Positions 25,852 through 35,571 are shown, counted from the stretch's first letter. The stretch is 64,000 bases of DNA from Novosphingobium sp. ST904 (GCF_001298105.1 NZ_LGJH01000142.1:23803-87802), one strand, 5' to 3'. Notes: a model not told the origin generated them from the letters alone. Made by a program: numbers and translations.

Positions 25852-26265
25852 TCAAATATCCTCTCTAATTGCGTCAACTTGACGTTTGAAGGTTGCAGCA
25901 TCCCAATAGTCTTCGCTGCGACGGATCAGCTTGCCGCTAAAGTGCAAGATGAGAGCTCCCTGGAGGTGGATCTTTTGGCCATGGGCCTTCACGCCGAACA
26001 TGTCGGTGGTGAGGGTGGCCTCGAGCAAATAGGTCAGCGCCGAGGCGGTCCTGCCGTCGATCAGCTTTCGAGGCGTCCAATGCGCGTCGGGAAACCAGCC
26101 GAAGAAGGTGCTGAGCCCGGCGGCAATGGCGGCTGCGCCGACCTTGCTCTTGTTCGGGGCCATGTCTTCGTGCGTTCCGTCTGCGGTGTAGAGCGACGCG
26201 ACCGTCTCGACATCGTGGCGGTTGTACGCGTCCAGCAGCGCGCCCGTGGTTCCGGTCAGGTTCAC
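25852..26265 (-). CDS. SnoaL-like polyketide-cyclase-fold protein
   Basis: 137 aa. GTG 26265 overlaps the flavin reductase stop by four bases (GTGA), which decides the start; the frame upstream is shadow. It reads LLDAYNRHDVETVASLY, then HEDMAPNKSKVG and TFFGWFPDAHWTPRK, the SnoaL/NTF2 fold. The stop lies 1 bp before the monooxygenase start. Such proteins are ketosteroid-isomerase-like cyclases, or bind aromatic intermediates. Its conserved place between the two components of the oxygenase suggests it handles the substrate or product of that enzyme; the actual role is unknown. Confidence 0.82.
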   Translation of the reverse strand: MNLTGTTGALLDAYNRHDVETVASLYTADGTHEDMAPNKSKVGAAAIAAGLSTFFGWFPDAHWTPRKLIDGRTASALTYLLEATLTTDMFGVKAHGQKIHLQGALILHFSGKLIRRSEDYWDAATFKRQVDAIREDI

Positions 26266-26843
26266 GAGCCTGCCCCTTCGAACGCCGGCTCGATGTCGAC
26301 GCCCTGAAGATAGCGGCCTTGGCCATACAATAGCGGCTCGAGCGTTGGCGACGCGATCGTCGCTTCGATCGCGCCGATGACGATCAGGTGCGTTCCGCTC
26401 GTGGTGATCGTCGCGGCCCGGCACTCGAAGCTCGCGATCGACTCCCGCAGCACCGGCATGATGACGCCGCCGGGAAGCGCCGTGCGCTCGAGAAACGCTT
26501 CGTCGATGAATTTCGGGGCGTTGCCGCGGGAGCAAAGCTGCGACACAGCGATCTGCCGTTCGCTGAGGAGGTTGACGCAAAAGCGCCGGTCGCGTTGGAT
26601 ATGTTCAGCGGTGACCGTCGCTTCGTTGACGCAGACCAGCAAGGTTGGCGGCTTCATACACACTGGTGCGAAGGCGCTGACGGTCATGCCCCAAGGGCGA
26701 CCCTCATGATATGTCGTGATGATCGTAACGCCGGTGACGGCGCGGCGCATCGCTTCACGAAAGCCGTCGACATCGGGATCGATGCTGACTGGGTCAGACG
26801 CCCCGCTAAGGGGCAATTGTGCTTTTGAAATGTCTTTTGACAT
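26262..26843 (-). CDS. Flavin reductase (HpaC-like) supplying FADH2
   Basis: 193 aa from ATG 26843, with GAGGA upstream. FMN/FAD-binding split-barrel features: RRAVTGVTIITTYHEG, WGMTVSAFAPVCMKPP, LLVCVNEATVTA and FCVNLLSERQIAVSQL, as in HpaC, GraA and TftC reductases. It reduces FAD with NAD(P)H and passes FADH2 to the HpaB-type oxygenase encoded two genes downstream. It is the first gene of the leftward operon, divergent from the LysR gene, with a putative operator between them. Confidence 0.9.
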   Translation of the reverse strand: MSKDISKAQLPLSGASDPVSIDPDVDGFREAMRRAVTGVTIITTYHEGRPWGMTVSAFAPVCMKPPTLLVCVNEATVTAEHIQRDRRFCVNLLSERQIAVSQLCSRGNAPKFIDEAFLERTALPGGVIMPVLRESIASFECRAATITTSGTHLIVIGAIEATIASPTLEPLLYGQGRYLQGVDIEPAFEGAGS

Positions 26844-26974
26844 GTAGCAATCCTCTCGGCCCATCGCGCCTCGGGAAGCGGCCCAACTGTTGTAAGGGCC
26901 CGTCTCGGGGAGCGGCTTGGAGCTCTTTCTCGACGGTCTGTCTTTCCGTCATAGGGCGGGATTATGCCTCCGAT

Positions 26975-27024
26975 ATCCATCGGTCTAATCGATATAAGAT
27001 ATATTAGATATTGATTTGATGGAT
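26975..27024. promoter_or_regulatory. Probable LysR operator between flavin reductase and LysR genes
   Basis: AATCGATAT (26987-26995) and ATATTGATT (27008-27016) form a 9-bp dyad with one mismatch around a 12-base AT-rich spacer. ATCCATC (26975-26981) and GATGGAT (27018-27024) lie outside it. The AT-rich core stands out in this GC-rich DNA and sits in the divergent spacer where a LysR regulator would bind. Confidence 0.6.
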
Positions 27025-27127
27025 GCTTAAAACTAGGTTCTACGCTTGAATCGATGCGACGGGATCATGGTTCTCCATCGAGAATTTTCCCGAGGTTTGA
27101 GCGAACGCAATTGAAAAGAGACGCAAA

Positions 27128-28045
27128 ATGAATCTTCGCAACATCGACCTCAACTTGCTTGTCGTCCTTGAGGCATTGCTGAGCGAACGCAGCGTGAGCC
27201 GCGCCGGTGAACAGATCGGATTGACCCAACCGGCAATGAGCGCGGCGCTGGGGAGGCTGAGATTGATGTTCGATGACCCGCTCTTGATTCGGGTCGGGCG
27301 GGGTCTGGAGTTGACGCGTAAGGCCGAGGCTCTGGCCTTACCTTTGCGGGAGGCGCTGGCGGCGGTCGAACATACGCTTGCTCAGAACCGCGGCTTCGAC
27401 CCCTCGCAAGATGCCATGACATTTTCGATTGCCGCGTCGGACTATGCGGTGCTGGTTTTGCTTTCGCCATTCGTGCGGGCGCTTTCGGTGGAAGCGCCCA
27501 ACGTGACCGTCCACCTGCTGCCACGCTCCAAGGCATCGAAAGAAATGCTCACCACCAATCGCGCAGATATTGTCATTGAGCCCGAAGGTTTGTTCGGTGA
27601 AGGCGATTTCCCGTCACAGCATTTGATTTCGGATCGCTGGCTTTGCGCCGTCGATTCCGCAAGTCCGCATGCCTCGCAGGAGAAGATCTCGAAGCGCGAG
27701 TTCCTCGATTTGCCGCATGCCGTATATGGTCTCGGAGCAGATCGGCAGCTGAGTCTCGCCGATCGCCATCTAGCGAAGCTTGGAGTTACGCGGCGGATCG
27801 AAGTCACCGTCGAAAGCTTTCTGCTCGTACCGTTCCTGATTCAAGGGACGCGGCTTACCACCCTGGTCCTCGAGCGGGCTGCCAAACTGCTCGCTGGTCA
27901 TGCAGCGATCAGTACAGTTCAGCCCCCCTACCCGCTGCCGGATATTAAAGAGATGATGTACTGGCACAACCGCAACGACGCGGACCCAGGCCATCGCTGG
28001 CTGCGCGAGCGACTTATCGCGATTGCGGCGGAACTCGATCCGTAG
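27128..28045 (+). CDS. LysR-family regulator of the hydroxyquinol operon
   Basis: 305 aa. The protein starts MNLRNIDLNLLVVLEALLSE, typical of the NodD/LinR/PcpR branch; the HTH is at about residues 18-45 (SVSRAGEQIGLTQPAMSAAL), followed by LRLMFDDPLLIRVGR. The effector-binding domain fills residues 90-300. It is divergently oriented to the flavin reductase-monooxygenase-dioxygenase operon, the standard arrangement for an activator that senses the aromatic substrate. The spacer contains an AT-rich dyad. The ligand is inferred, not read. Confidence 0.9.
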   Translation: MNLRNIDLNLLVVLEALLSERSVSRAGEQIGLTQPAMSAALGRLRLMFDDPLLIRVGRGLELTRKAEALALPLREALAAVEHTLAQNRGFDPSQDAMTFSIAASDYAVLVLLSPFVRALSVEAPNVTVHLLPRSKASKEMLTTNRADIVIEPEGLFGEGDFPSQHLISDRWLCAVDSASPHASQEKISKREFLDLPHAVYGLGADRQLSLADRHLAKLGVTRRIEVTVESFLLVPFLIQGTRLTTLVLERAAKLLAGHAAISTVQPPYPLPDIKEMMYWHNRNDADPGHRWLRERLIAIAAELDP

Positions 28046-28196
28046 CGCGTGTCGAGTTGAGTGGAAGCGGCCGAAGCCCGCTACTGGAGTAAAGCCGCCT
28101 CTGCGGCGCGCCCCAATGTCCGCCCATCGCGAGACAGAACGAACGGACCATAGAATGCCGCCCAGATACCGCTCGGACCTCATACCGGACGCGGTA

Positions 28197-29263
28197 TCAT
28201 GGGTGCTCACCGGACGGGAGCGGATCGCCTGCCGACGGCGGCGGGCTCGCACGAAGTTCTTCACCAACAGAAGCCTCGGAATTAACGGACGTCCCGGTTT
28301 CGCGAACCGTTTCCGTAGCAGGGATCGCAGCGACATCGTTGCTCCTCCCCTTCAGCGCGTCGATTTCGCGCTGGCGCTTTTCGAGACAGAGGGTGCGCGT
28401 CTCGACATAGGGATCGAGGCTTTCTTCTTGCAGGCGCGTGATTTCTGCGTCGCCTTCGATGCGATCGTTAAGCTGCTTGATGACCGTTGTCGGAACCGCA
28501 TAGGCGGGACGGTTGAAAGGCGCGCCGACAGTGGTCGGCAGGACGAGCAGAGCGATGCCGTTGCCGGCCATGTCTCGCAGCGTCGTCGGCCCGACTAGCG
28601 GGAGGTAAAAATAGGGGCCGGGCTCCACGCCGTAAAAGCCCAATGTGTTGGCAAATCCGTTGCGCCGGTACGGCAGGTTGAAAGGCTTCGTCTTCGCGAC
28701 ATCGACCAGTCCGCCAACGCCGAAGGTCGTGTTGACGACAAAACGCCCGAGCGTCTCGGCGGCCTTGCCGATCTTGAACTGTAACAGGAAGTTCAAGAAA
28801 TTGACGGGCTCGCTGATATTCCGCAGCGCATTGCCAAGCCCGTCGCGAACCGGTTCCGGCAAGACGCGCTGATAGCCTGTGGCAACCGGCGCCACGAGCG
28901 CTTTGTCGACCGACTGGATCACGCGATAGGATTTGATGTTGGCCTCTTGCAGCGGATCGCCCGGCGGCGGCGCCTCGCGTGCCGTCACCACAATCTCGTC
29001 GGGCGCGGGGGCCAAGTCCGAGGGCGCAACGTCAGACGGCGCCACGTTCGAGGGCACCACGTCCGAAGGCGGCCCGCCGTTCGACATTTCGAGCGCATCC
29101 GGTGAGACAGAAGGAACCTCGATGATCATCGGCACACGGCGGGCGGCGTCGGATCGGCCTCGCCTCGCGGTTCAGACAATGCGAAATGTACGGGCGAAGC
29201 GCCGGCAAGAGTATCTGACGATCCGGACAGCAAAAGGAGCGCGGCGAGGGCTGAGACGCTCAT
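28197..29263 (-). CDS. mlaA: MlaA-family outer-membrane lipid-asymmetry protein, frameshifted at the N-terminus
   Basis: The main frame holds the MlaA/VacJ domain: AVDKALVAPVATGYQ-like VDKALVAPVATGYQRVLPEP, NISEPVNFLNFLLQ, RFVVNTTFGVGGLVDVA, LGFYGVEPGPYFYLP and LVGPTTLRDMAG. This donut-shaped protein removes phospholipids from the outer leaflet. The signal peptide (MSVSALAALLLLSG, from ATG 29263) is in another frame that crosses at about 29132-29140, where one base is missing. The C-terminal tail after the domain is Pro/Ser-rich. Full length is about 355 aa. A Pro/Ser-rich repeat (SDVVPSNVAPSDVAPSD) precedes the domain. MlaBCDEF genes are not in the window. Confidence 0.85.
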
Positions 29264-29888
29264 ATTGCGCTTGGTCCCGTTATGGAGACATTCTTCGGCA
29301 TCAACGGCATCTTTCAAACTCCACCTTCGGGGCTCGACCCGAATAAAAATCAGGGACGCGGTTCCCAGCGCTCCCTCGCCCGCTCCGGTGAACCGGGCAG
29401 ATTTCGCACGTCCCACCCGCCGAACCGAAATGCGGGGCAATGTTGCCGCCCGCTCGTTTCGCGACCTGTCGCTGCCAATTCCTGGTTCAGATCGTCGACA
29501 TTCGTCGCGGTTCGTCGCCAATGACGGGCCCGCTCCATTATAGTAAGACGAAAGCGCGCGGCCACTCGACTAGGGACTTGGTCTCGAGCCGCGATAGCGG
29601 CGATCGAACATGGCAAGATAGCTCAAGGTTCATGTCAATATTTGCCGGCGGACTATCCAGCGGCCGGGGACGAAAGTCGTTCAAGCCGCAGCAACGCGGC
29701 CCCTATGAAGGATCGACGCAGCCTGGCCGACACCGGCCGAAGGTGGCAAGACCATTCCGTACAGCGCGCGATTGCCGGTTTCATCGCGCGAGATCGCCGG
29801 TTTCAGCGCCATCAACTTGCCGATCCCCTCTCCCATCGGCATGCTCCTTGAGGAAAAGCGAAAATCGCACCGCAGGAAAGGGAAAAGG
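29264..29888. other. 625 bp with no supportable gene
   Basis: Open frames here are short, mutually overlapping and motif-free. The stretch separates the leftward mlaA gene from a rightward small hypothetical gene, so two promoters are expected; none stands out. Confidence 0.45.
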
Positions 29889-30242
29889 ATGCCGACGAAT
29901 ATGCCCCCCAGAGCCGACTCCGCGGCGCGTGACCGTCATCAGACGCTCGATCTCATCGGGCTGCGCGCACACGCAACGACCGTTGGCCTTATTCAGCTAT
30001 GCGAGGAGCTGCTGAATTCTGGCGTTCTGGGCGTGGAGGGGCTCGACCGCATCAAAGATGCCATTTTCACGGAGCTCACAGTCGGGAAGCGGGAACGCGT
30101 TGCCCGGCAGTCCAATTTCGACGAGACGTTGCGTGGCCGGATTGACGCAGCTTTTCCCTCCATTCCAGGCGACCGGACGCGCGACCATGTAGGGTCGATC
30201 GATGATTTCGACGACGCATTGCGAGGATATCACGGAGCATGA
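29889..30242 (+). CDS. Hypothetical protein
   Basis: 117 aa from ATG 29889, with GGGAAAAGG just upstream. It has the look of a real protein (acidic C-terminus DDFDDALRGYHGA; amphipathic stretch LCEELLNSGVLGVEGLDRIKD), without signal peptide or membrane segment. I do not recognise a family. The neighbouring Excalibur protein is on the opposite strand. Confidence 0.45.
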   Translation: MPTNMPPRADSAARDRHQTLDLIGLRAHATTVGLIQLCEELLNSGVLGVEGLDRIKDAIFTELTVGKRERVARQSNFDETLRGRIDAAFPSIPGDRTRDHVGSIDDFDDALRGYHGA

Positions 30243-30341
30243 CAACAGCCAGCGCCGGCCGGCGGCCCGCTTTTGCCGCGAAAGCTCAGATTGCGCTCCT
30301 GGAACCCCTACTCCTTATCGCCCGCATTTCGGGACCGACTC

Positions 30342-30647
30342 TTATTCGCAGCCCACATCATCTCCATCACGATCGAGATGGCGGGCATAGCCCGGGTCAC
30401 CGCGCCTTACCGGTGCGGCCCCGGCCGCGCGCGCCGCGGAGCAATTTGCAAAATAGGACCCCGCCCCGGACAAACGTTGCTGGCGTTGCGGGCGTTCGGC
30501 GGGGGGCGCGCTGACCCCCGGCGGCCGATGGCAATGCCGGCCACCGTTTTTGCGGTCGTTGTGACATCCATCGGCTGCAAGGCCACCAGGGTGCGCTGCG
30601 GCGGTGAGCGGCAAAAGAGCCGCGATCATGAGTGCCGTAGCGCGCAT
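30342..30647 (-). CDS. Secreted Excalibur-domain protein
   Basis: 101 aa. Signal peptide MRATALMIAALLPLTAAAHP, then a YHYH-like motif DGCHNDRKNGGRHCHR. The C-terminal Excalibur domain begins with YFANCSAARAAG and ends HLDRDGDDVGCE, matching the extracellular calcium-binding consensus (DxDxDGxxCE-like loop with paired Cys). In the consensus the loop reads DRDGDGVGCE; here one Gly is Asp. It would act outside the cytoplasm, perhaps binding Ca2+ or at the cell envelope. Confidence 0.8.
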   Translation of the reverse strand: MRATALMIAALLPLTAAAHPGGLAADGCHNDRKNGGRHCHRPPGVSAPPAERPQRQQRLSGAGSYFANCSAARAAGAAPVRRGDPGYARHLDRDGDDVGCE

Positions 30648-30659
30648 GGACCGTCCCCG

Positions 30660-31859
30660 TCAGATCGCGCAATCTTTGCGCGTCGCCGCGACGGTATCGA
30701 AGGCCTGTCCCCGCGCCGAGGCGCCTTCGAACAGATCGACGCGGACCGTAGCGCCAGCTTTGAGAAGGGCGGGGTTCGTTTCACAAATCTTCCGGATGAT
30801 CTGCCGGCGGCCGTTTTCGGTTACGACCGCGCCCTCCTGGTCGACCAGCGCCGTCATGACGAGACTTTTGCCGTCGGCGCGAACCTTCGAAACGGTGGTC
30901 TTTTCCATAAATGCCATCGGGGCCTTGAAGCTCTGTGCCGCGCTCGCCAATTCTGCGTCGAGCGCGACAGGGACAGCCTGCGGCGACCATTCGGCTTCCG
31001 TCGCAGACGCCGGAGAACCCGGTGCACCAGCTGCTGCGGCATCGGCAGCACCGACCACCATTCCAGCATCCGGCGTCTGCGGCGTCACGGCTGCAAGGTT
31101 GGTGTAGACCGGAGCCGGCGTCCCAGGCTTTACGAGGCGAAAGGAAAAGGGATAACGCTCGCCGTTCCAGTCGAGATTGATCGTCACTATCTTGGGAAGC
31201 TTCTTGTCCATGATTTTCGCAAGCACGATCTTGCCGCCGTAACTCCGGTCCGGGTCGACGGTCGAAAGCTGCACCACCGTGTCAGCGAGGTCGCGGCGCG
31301 TCTGATCGAGACGCTGCTGGACATTGTAGATGGCGTAGCCGGTGCCGGCAGTAATGGCCGCGGCCTGTATCTGGCCGATCGCACTCGGCGCGCTATAATA
31401 GCCATGGAAGGATCCGCGCGGCGTGTAGAAACTGCTGCGATATGTGTCTCGCTGGCTGGCGGCGCCGGCGGCCGCAAGGCCGCCGAGCGCGGCGATGCCG
31501 ATCTGCGTCCACATCGCGCGGTTCTTTGCCTTTTTCTCCAGATCGTGCCTTGAAAATACAGCCAGGCTTTGCTCGCCAGCCTGGACGGAAAAGTTTGTGA
31601 TATCGATGTTGGCAGGCAACTGCCCTGCGTTGTAGACGCCGACGAAGAAGGCCAAGCTCCCGTGATCGACCGGCATTGGCTGAATTTGTACCGATCCCTG
31701 CCGGTTGAACAGTTCGACCGTCGCGACGCCCTGATCGTAGCGCAAGGTTTCACTACCAACCTGCACAGGCTGAATGAGAAACTTCTCTTTCGCCTTCACA
31801 TCTTGTGCTGCACCGCTCGACAATCCAAGCGTCACTACTGCAAATACAAGCCGTTTCAT
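30660..31859 (-). CDS. Exported hypothetical protein
   Basis: 399 aa. N-terminal signal peptide (MKRLVFAVVTLGLSSGAAQ), then a beta-rich domain with FNRQGSVQIQPMPVD and SLAFFVGVYNAG (Ig-like or transthyretin-like appearance), a hydrophobic glycine/alanine-rich segment IGIAALGGLAAAGAA near residue 120, and an alanine-rich linker near residues 265-290. No catalytic motif is recognised. It may be envelope-associated. It lies 13 bp upstream of the Excalibur gene in the same direction, so the two may be co-transcribed. A hairpin sits directly before its start (31868-31884). Confidence 0.75.
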   Translation of the reverse strand: MKRLVFAVVTLGLSSGAAQDVKAKEKFLIQPVQVGSETLRYDQGVATVELFNRQGSVQIQPMPVDHGSLAFFVGVYNAGQLPANIDITNFSVQAGEQSLAVFSRHDLEKKAKNRAMWTQIGIAALGGLAAAGAASQRDTYRSSFYTPRGSFHGYYSAPSAIGQIQAAAITAGTGYAIYNVQQRLDQTRRDLADTVVQLSTVDPDRSYGGKIVLAKIMDKKLPKIVTINLDWNGERYPFSFRLVKPGTPAPVYTNLAAVTPQTPDAGMVVGAADAAAAGAPGSPASATEAEWSPQAVPVALDAELASAAQSFKAPMAFMEKTTVSKVRADGKSLVMTALVDQEGAVVTENGRRQIIRKICETNPALLKAGATVRVDLFEGASARGQAFDTVAATRKDCAI

Positions 31860-31867
31860 TGTTCGCC

Positions 31868-31884
31868 CCCGACAAAATGTCGGG
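31868..31884 (-). promoter_or_regulatory. Hairpin immediately upstream of the start codon of the 399-aa exported protein
   Basis: CCCGACA (31868-31874) and TGTCGGG (31878-31884) pair around AAA, 9-25 bases before the ATG at 31859. On the leftward mRNA it would occupy the ribosome-binding region, so it may tune translation or be a protein site. Confidence 0.45.
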
Positions 31885-33050
31885 CGCTGATATTCTCAAG
31901 TCGTTAGCAGGAACTTAAATCGAATCTCCGTTCCACCGGACAATTGATCCGATTTGGTGCAAACCGCAGTCGATCGACGGCTCGATATTTTCGGGATCCA
32001 CCGCCTACGCCCTAGAAATTGTGCTCGCCAGTCTGGTTTGCGGGAAGGAACAGGCGCCGCAGCTGACCAAAGGACCGAAACGGTCAGCCGGACGCACAGA
32101 GCCCACAGCAGCAACCTGGCGACTTGGCCAGCCCCGCCTCCCCCTCGCCCGCGTCACCAACCGGTCGCAGAACCAGCCGACACGCGAGTCCTCGCTGCCC
32201 ATACCTATCCTAAGGGAATATCCGTTTAGCCTCGGCGATCGGTAGCGACGATGATCGGGCGATACTACAGTTTCCGGATCATCTTGGAGATTTCGGATGC
32301 TGGGTAGAATTTCAATTTGTCTAACGCATACAGCCGGTTGGATAGCACCGCCCGCCGCCGCCGCGCGACTGCTTGCGGGCCGGTATATCGTCGTTGGCAC
32401 CCGCGGCGCGCTCGCAAACTGATGGTCGTCTCGACGCTCGCAGCTTGGCCCGAAAAGCTTTCCGCCGATTTGATCATTCGCGCAACATGCCGGTGGAGCC
32501 GGGCGCAATGCCGGGGTCTTACATGCATACCCCTGCTCCACCGGCTCTTCACGCCGCTCGGCCTGACAATGATCGCACCCAGCTTTGCAAGTCTTTTGAC
32601 GATGTTCGAAGCGGCGGCCGGCCGGCCGATCGAAATCGGTGCGCGCGATCGGCCGTCGCAAGACCAGCTCGCGATCTGCGCTATTCTGACGACCGCTAAC
32701 GCTCCGGCGGTGCCATTCTTGCCCGACATGCTGGAACCGTCTCATCCCCTTTCGAGCACGATCGACTGCGCGGTCGCGTCAATTCGGCTCCTTGTTCACC
32801 TGTCCGCAATACCCTTCGAACCGATTGCCTTGTAAAGCTCGTGCCCGCGGTGCGGCGGCCTGAGCTCGTCCGAGACCCGCCGCCGCCGCCGCCGGTGCGG
32901 GCCAGCGCGGCCGGCATTTATGCCAGACCTATGTCCTTGCCGATCAGCTGTGCCGTCAACGGTTTCTGCCGGGCGCGCCGAGATAATCTGGCCGAAGCTG
33001 ACCGGCGCCGAGGCGCACGCCAACGGGCGGTTACTGCGCCAAAGGGGCGG
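31885..33050. other. About 1.17 kb with no confident gene
   Basis: Both strands hold frames up to about 245 codons, but none has a recognisable motif, a good ribosome-binding site or plausible composition. If the indel pattern seen elsewhere also applies here, a broken leftward gene near 32265-33020 cannot be excluded. A 14-bp repeat GGGCGGTTACTGCG is at 33025-33038 and 33045-33058. Confidence 0.4.
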
Positions 33051-35097
33051 TTACTGCGATAACAATGCGGCCGGAACGCTACAGGGCAAGGTCACGCGAA
33101 ACTCGGCGCCCCCCTCGGGACGGTTGGCCGCCACGATCGAGCCGCCGTGGGCGCGACGATCGAATGACAGATAGCAAGGCCGATCCCGAGGCCATTTTCT
33201 TTCGTGGTGAAAAAGCCATGAAATATCTGGGCAAGATTCTCCGCTGGAATGCCCGAGCCGCTATCGCGGAGCGAAAAATATACCGAATTATCCTCTTCGA
33301 TCCCTGTCGCGAGCAGAATTTTGCGGTTTGCGACCTCCTGGCTCTCCACAGCCTGAAACGCGTTTATGAGCAAGTTCACTATCACCTGTTGCAACTGCAC
33401 CCGGTCACCCGTCACCGGTTCAAGACCGCGTGTGTAAGAGGCGGTGACACGGATCGAGCGGGAATCCACTTCGTGGCGCACGAACAACAAGCTCTCCTGC
33501 ACGACCTCGTTGAGATTGAGTGCGACCTGTTCGGGCTGCTGCTTGGCCGCCATTCCGCGAATCCGGCGCACGATATCGTCGGCACGCTGGGCGCTGCCGG
33601 CAATGCGTTCGGTCAACTGGCGAACTTTCGCGAAGTCGGGCACGGGCCGGGCCAGCCAGCGCAGACTGGTTTCGGCGTTCGTCATGATGGCCGCGAGAGG
33701 CTGATTCACTTCATGCGCTATCGAACTTGTAAGTTCCCCGAGCATCGAGATACGTGCGGCGTGGCTGAAATCGGCCTCGAGTTGGCGCAGTTGCGCCTCC
33801 ATGCGGAGCCGGTCGGTCATATCTTCAAGGCTGAAGATCGTCGTATCGAGCTCGTGCGACGGTTCGGGGTATGTCACGGAGAACCGCACATCGAGGACGC
33901 GGCCGTCGAGTGTGCGAATTTTCATGAATTCGCTGTAATTCTTGCGGCCGCTGAATCGCCCGATCATGACCCGGCGAAGCGAATCCGGACTTTCCTCGAA
34001 CAGATAGCCGAGCGGCTGGATTAAATCCTGCACGCTCGCCCCCCCCATCATCTGGACGGCGCTTCGATTGACGTCGGTCACAGGCACGGTCGCCGCAGCG
34101 AATTCGACGAGATTAGGATGGTCTTCGAGATATCGCTCGAAGTCGGCGACGCCCTTCGACTTAAGGTCCGCGTAAAGCTTGCCCATGCCGCTCGCATCCA
34201 CCTGCCAGAGCGCGATCGGCATAAAATGCATCAGCTTGCGGTACCGCGCTTCGCTTGCCATCAGAAAGGGGTAGGTTCGGTCGTCGTCGGCAGTACCGTT
34301 CATGGTCGCGAAAATATGATCGGCCTGCTCGCCGCTGCCGGATCTCCAGACGCTAAGGACGGGATCGCGCAATATCCCGTCGGAGGCCAGCTGGCGCGTC
34401 GAGGCTCGGTCTCTTTCGGCATGGTTCGCCGCCGCGACGATCATTTCGGCAAGGGCCTTACGGTTTCCCGCGGGCCAGAAATCGGCGACAGGTTGCCCGA
34501 TCATCCGGCCGCGCCCTCGGTTTCCCCCGACAAGTCGCATGGCCCGGTCATTGACATCGATGATCCGCGCCTCGCGCAAAAGGTCATGATACCAACCGCC
34601 GACAACGTCCGGCAGTGCTGTTCTTCCTTCTCTGGAAATTATCTCGATCAACGGATTACAGGCCGAGATGTCGATCTGCCAGCTCGCTGCCATGCCGGGA
34701 TCGTCGCCGACCGCGTCTGTACCCGCTGCACTTAGCCCGAGCGATCCGCGACCCACTTCTGCAATATCCCGAACGGACCCGTCGTCTTGGAACCGCACAA
34801 ATCGGCGCACACTCGCCTCGACATTTTCGCCGCGCGGATTGCGGCGCTGATCGTTCCTTGCCAACTCCCCTCCTGCAGAAGCTGGCGCCATGCGGGATCT
34901 TCGTCGGCTGCAAGCGACAAATCCGATATCGACCGGCCGACGACCGCGATGGCCGGCCAGCCAAACAAGGATTCGGCCGCCGGATTCCAATAATGGATCT
35001 GCCCAGTCGGACCGAAAACAATGATGCTGTCGGTGGAAATATCCGCGAGACGCGTTTCCTCGGCGGACATCGCATCTACCGGCTGTACGACCGTCAT
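33051..35097 (-). CDS. Soluble PAS-domain sensor histidine kinase (module 1), two 1-nt frameshifts
   Basis: Start ATG 35097, overlapping the receiver gene stop by four bases. An N-terminal PAS domain (DSIIVFGPTGQIHYWNPAAE) is followed, after a lost base near 34851-34857, by RRNPRGENVEASVRRF. Then come a second sensory region (RIIDVNDRAMRLVGG), a PAS-like domain (ARYRKLMHFMPIALWQV), HisKA with SIAHEVNQPLAAI, N-box VNLLINAFQAVE, G1 DSGSGIP and FFTTKENGLGIGLAI. A second lost base near 33148-33153 hides the true end, HGGSIVAANRPEGGAEF to stop at 33051. Restored length is about 682 aa. No membrane segment, so cytoplasmic; FixL/TodS-like. It probably signals to the regulator at 35572. Confidence 0.87.
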
Positions 35098-35489
35098 GGC
35101 TTAAAATCCGAGTGTGGGAGCTGCGTATGGATTGCGGAGGCCAGCGCCGCAAGAAGCCGCTCGTCGGTCACCGGCTTCGTCAGCCAGGCGTGCGCACCCA
35201 GGGCAGCCGAACGGGCATGCGCTCTCTCATCGACAATCGAGGTCAGGATCACGGTCGGCAAGCTCTGGCCGGTGTCATGCAGGAGTTCGATGAGCTCGAT
35301 ACCGGTCATGCCGGGCATTCGTATGTCGGTGATCAGGCAATCGAAGCGGCGCGCTGGATATTCGGAAAGGAAGGACGCTGCGCCGTCATAGGCGAGACTA
35401 GCGAATCCGGAGACTGCCAAGAGATCGGACAGCGCATCGCGAATGCCTTCGTCATCGTCGACGATCGCGATAACGGGAAATTGAGACAC
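35094..35489 (-). CDS. Single-domain response regulator (receiver), module 1
   Basis: 131 aa, GTG start at 35489. Receiver domain only: acidic pocket VDDDEG, phosphoacceptor Asp in CLITDIRMPGMTG, Thr in VILTS, and Lys in LTKPVTDE. No DNA-binding domain. It may be a phosphate sink or relay between the kinase (ATGA-coupled, immediately downstream) and the FixJ-type regulator upstream. Its equivalent in module 2 is at 54165. Confidence 0.9.
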   Translation of the reverse strand: MSQFPVIAIVDDDEGIRDALSDLLAVSGFASLAYDGAASFLSEYPARRFDCLITDIRMPGMTGIELIELLHDTGQSLPTVILTSIVDERAHARSAALGAHAWLTKPVTDERLLAALASAIHTQLPHSDFKP

Positions 35490-35571
35490 GCGGCGGGTCC
35501 TTTCTCAAACGACCGGGACGGCCGCGAACCTCCATGTCGCGCCGCGTAAGTCTTTATAACCATACTGAAGA

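Noticed and set aside
32005..32745. Leftward 246-codon open frame in the empty 31.9-33.0 kb region
   Set aside because: Cys/Arg-rich random-looking sequence without homologous motif or ribosome-binding site. A gene broken by indels is possible but cannot be supported.
33065..34024. Rightward 319-codon open frame
   Set aside because: Antisense to the histidine kinase, with no motif.
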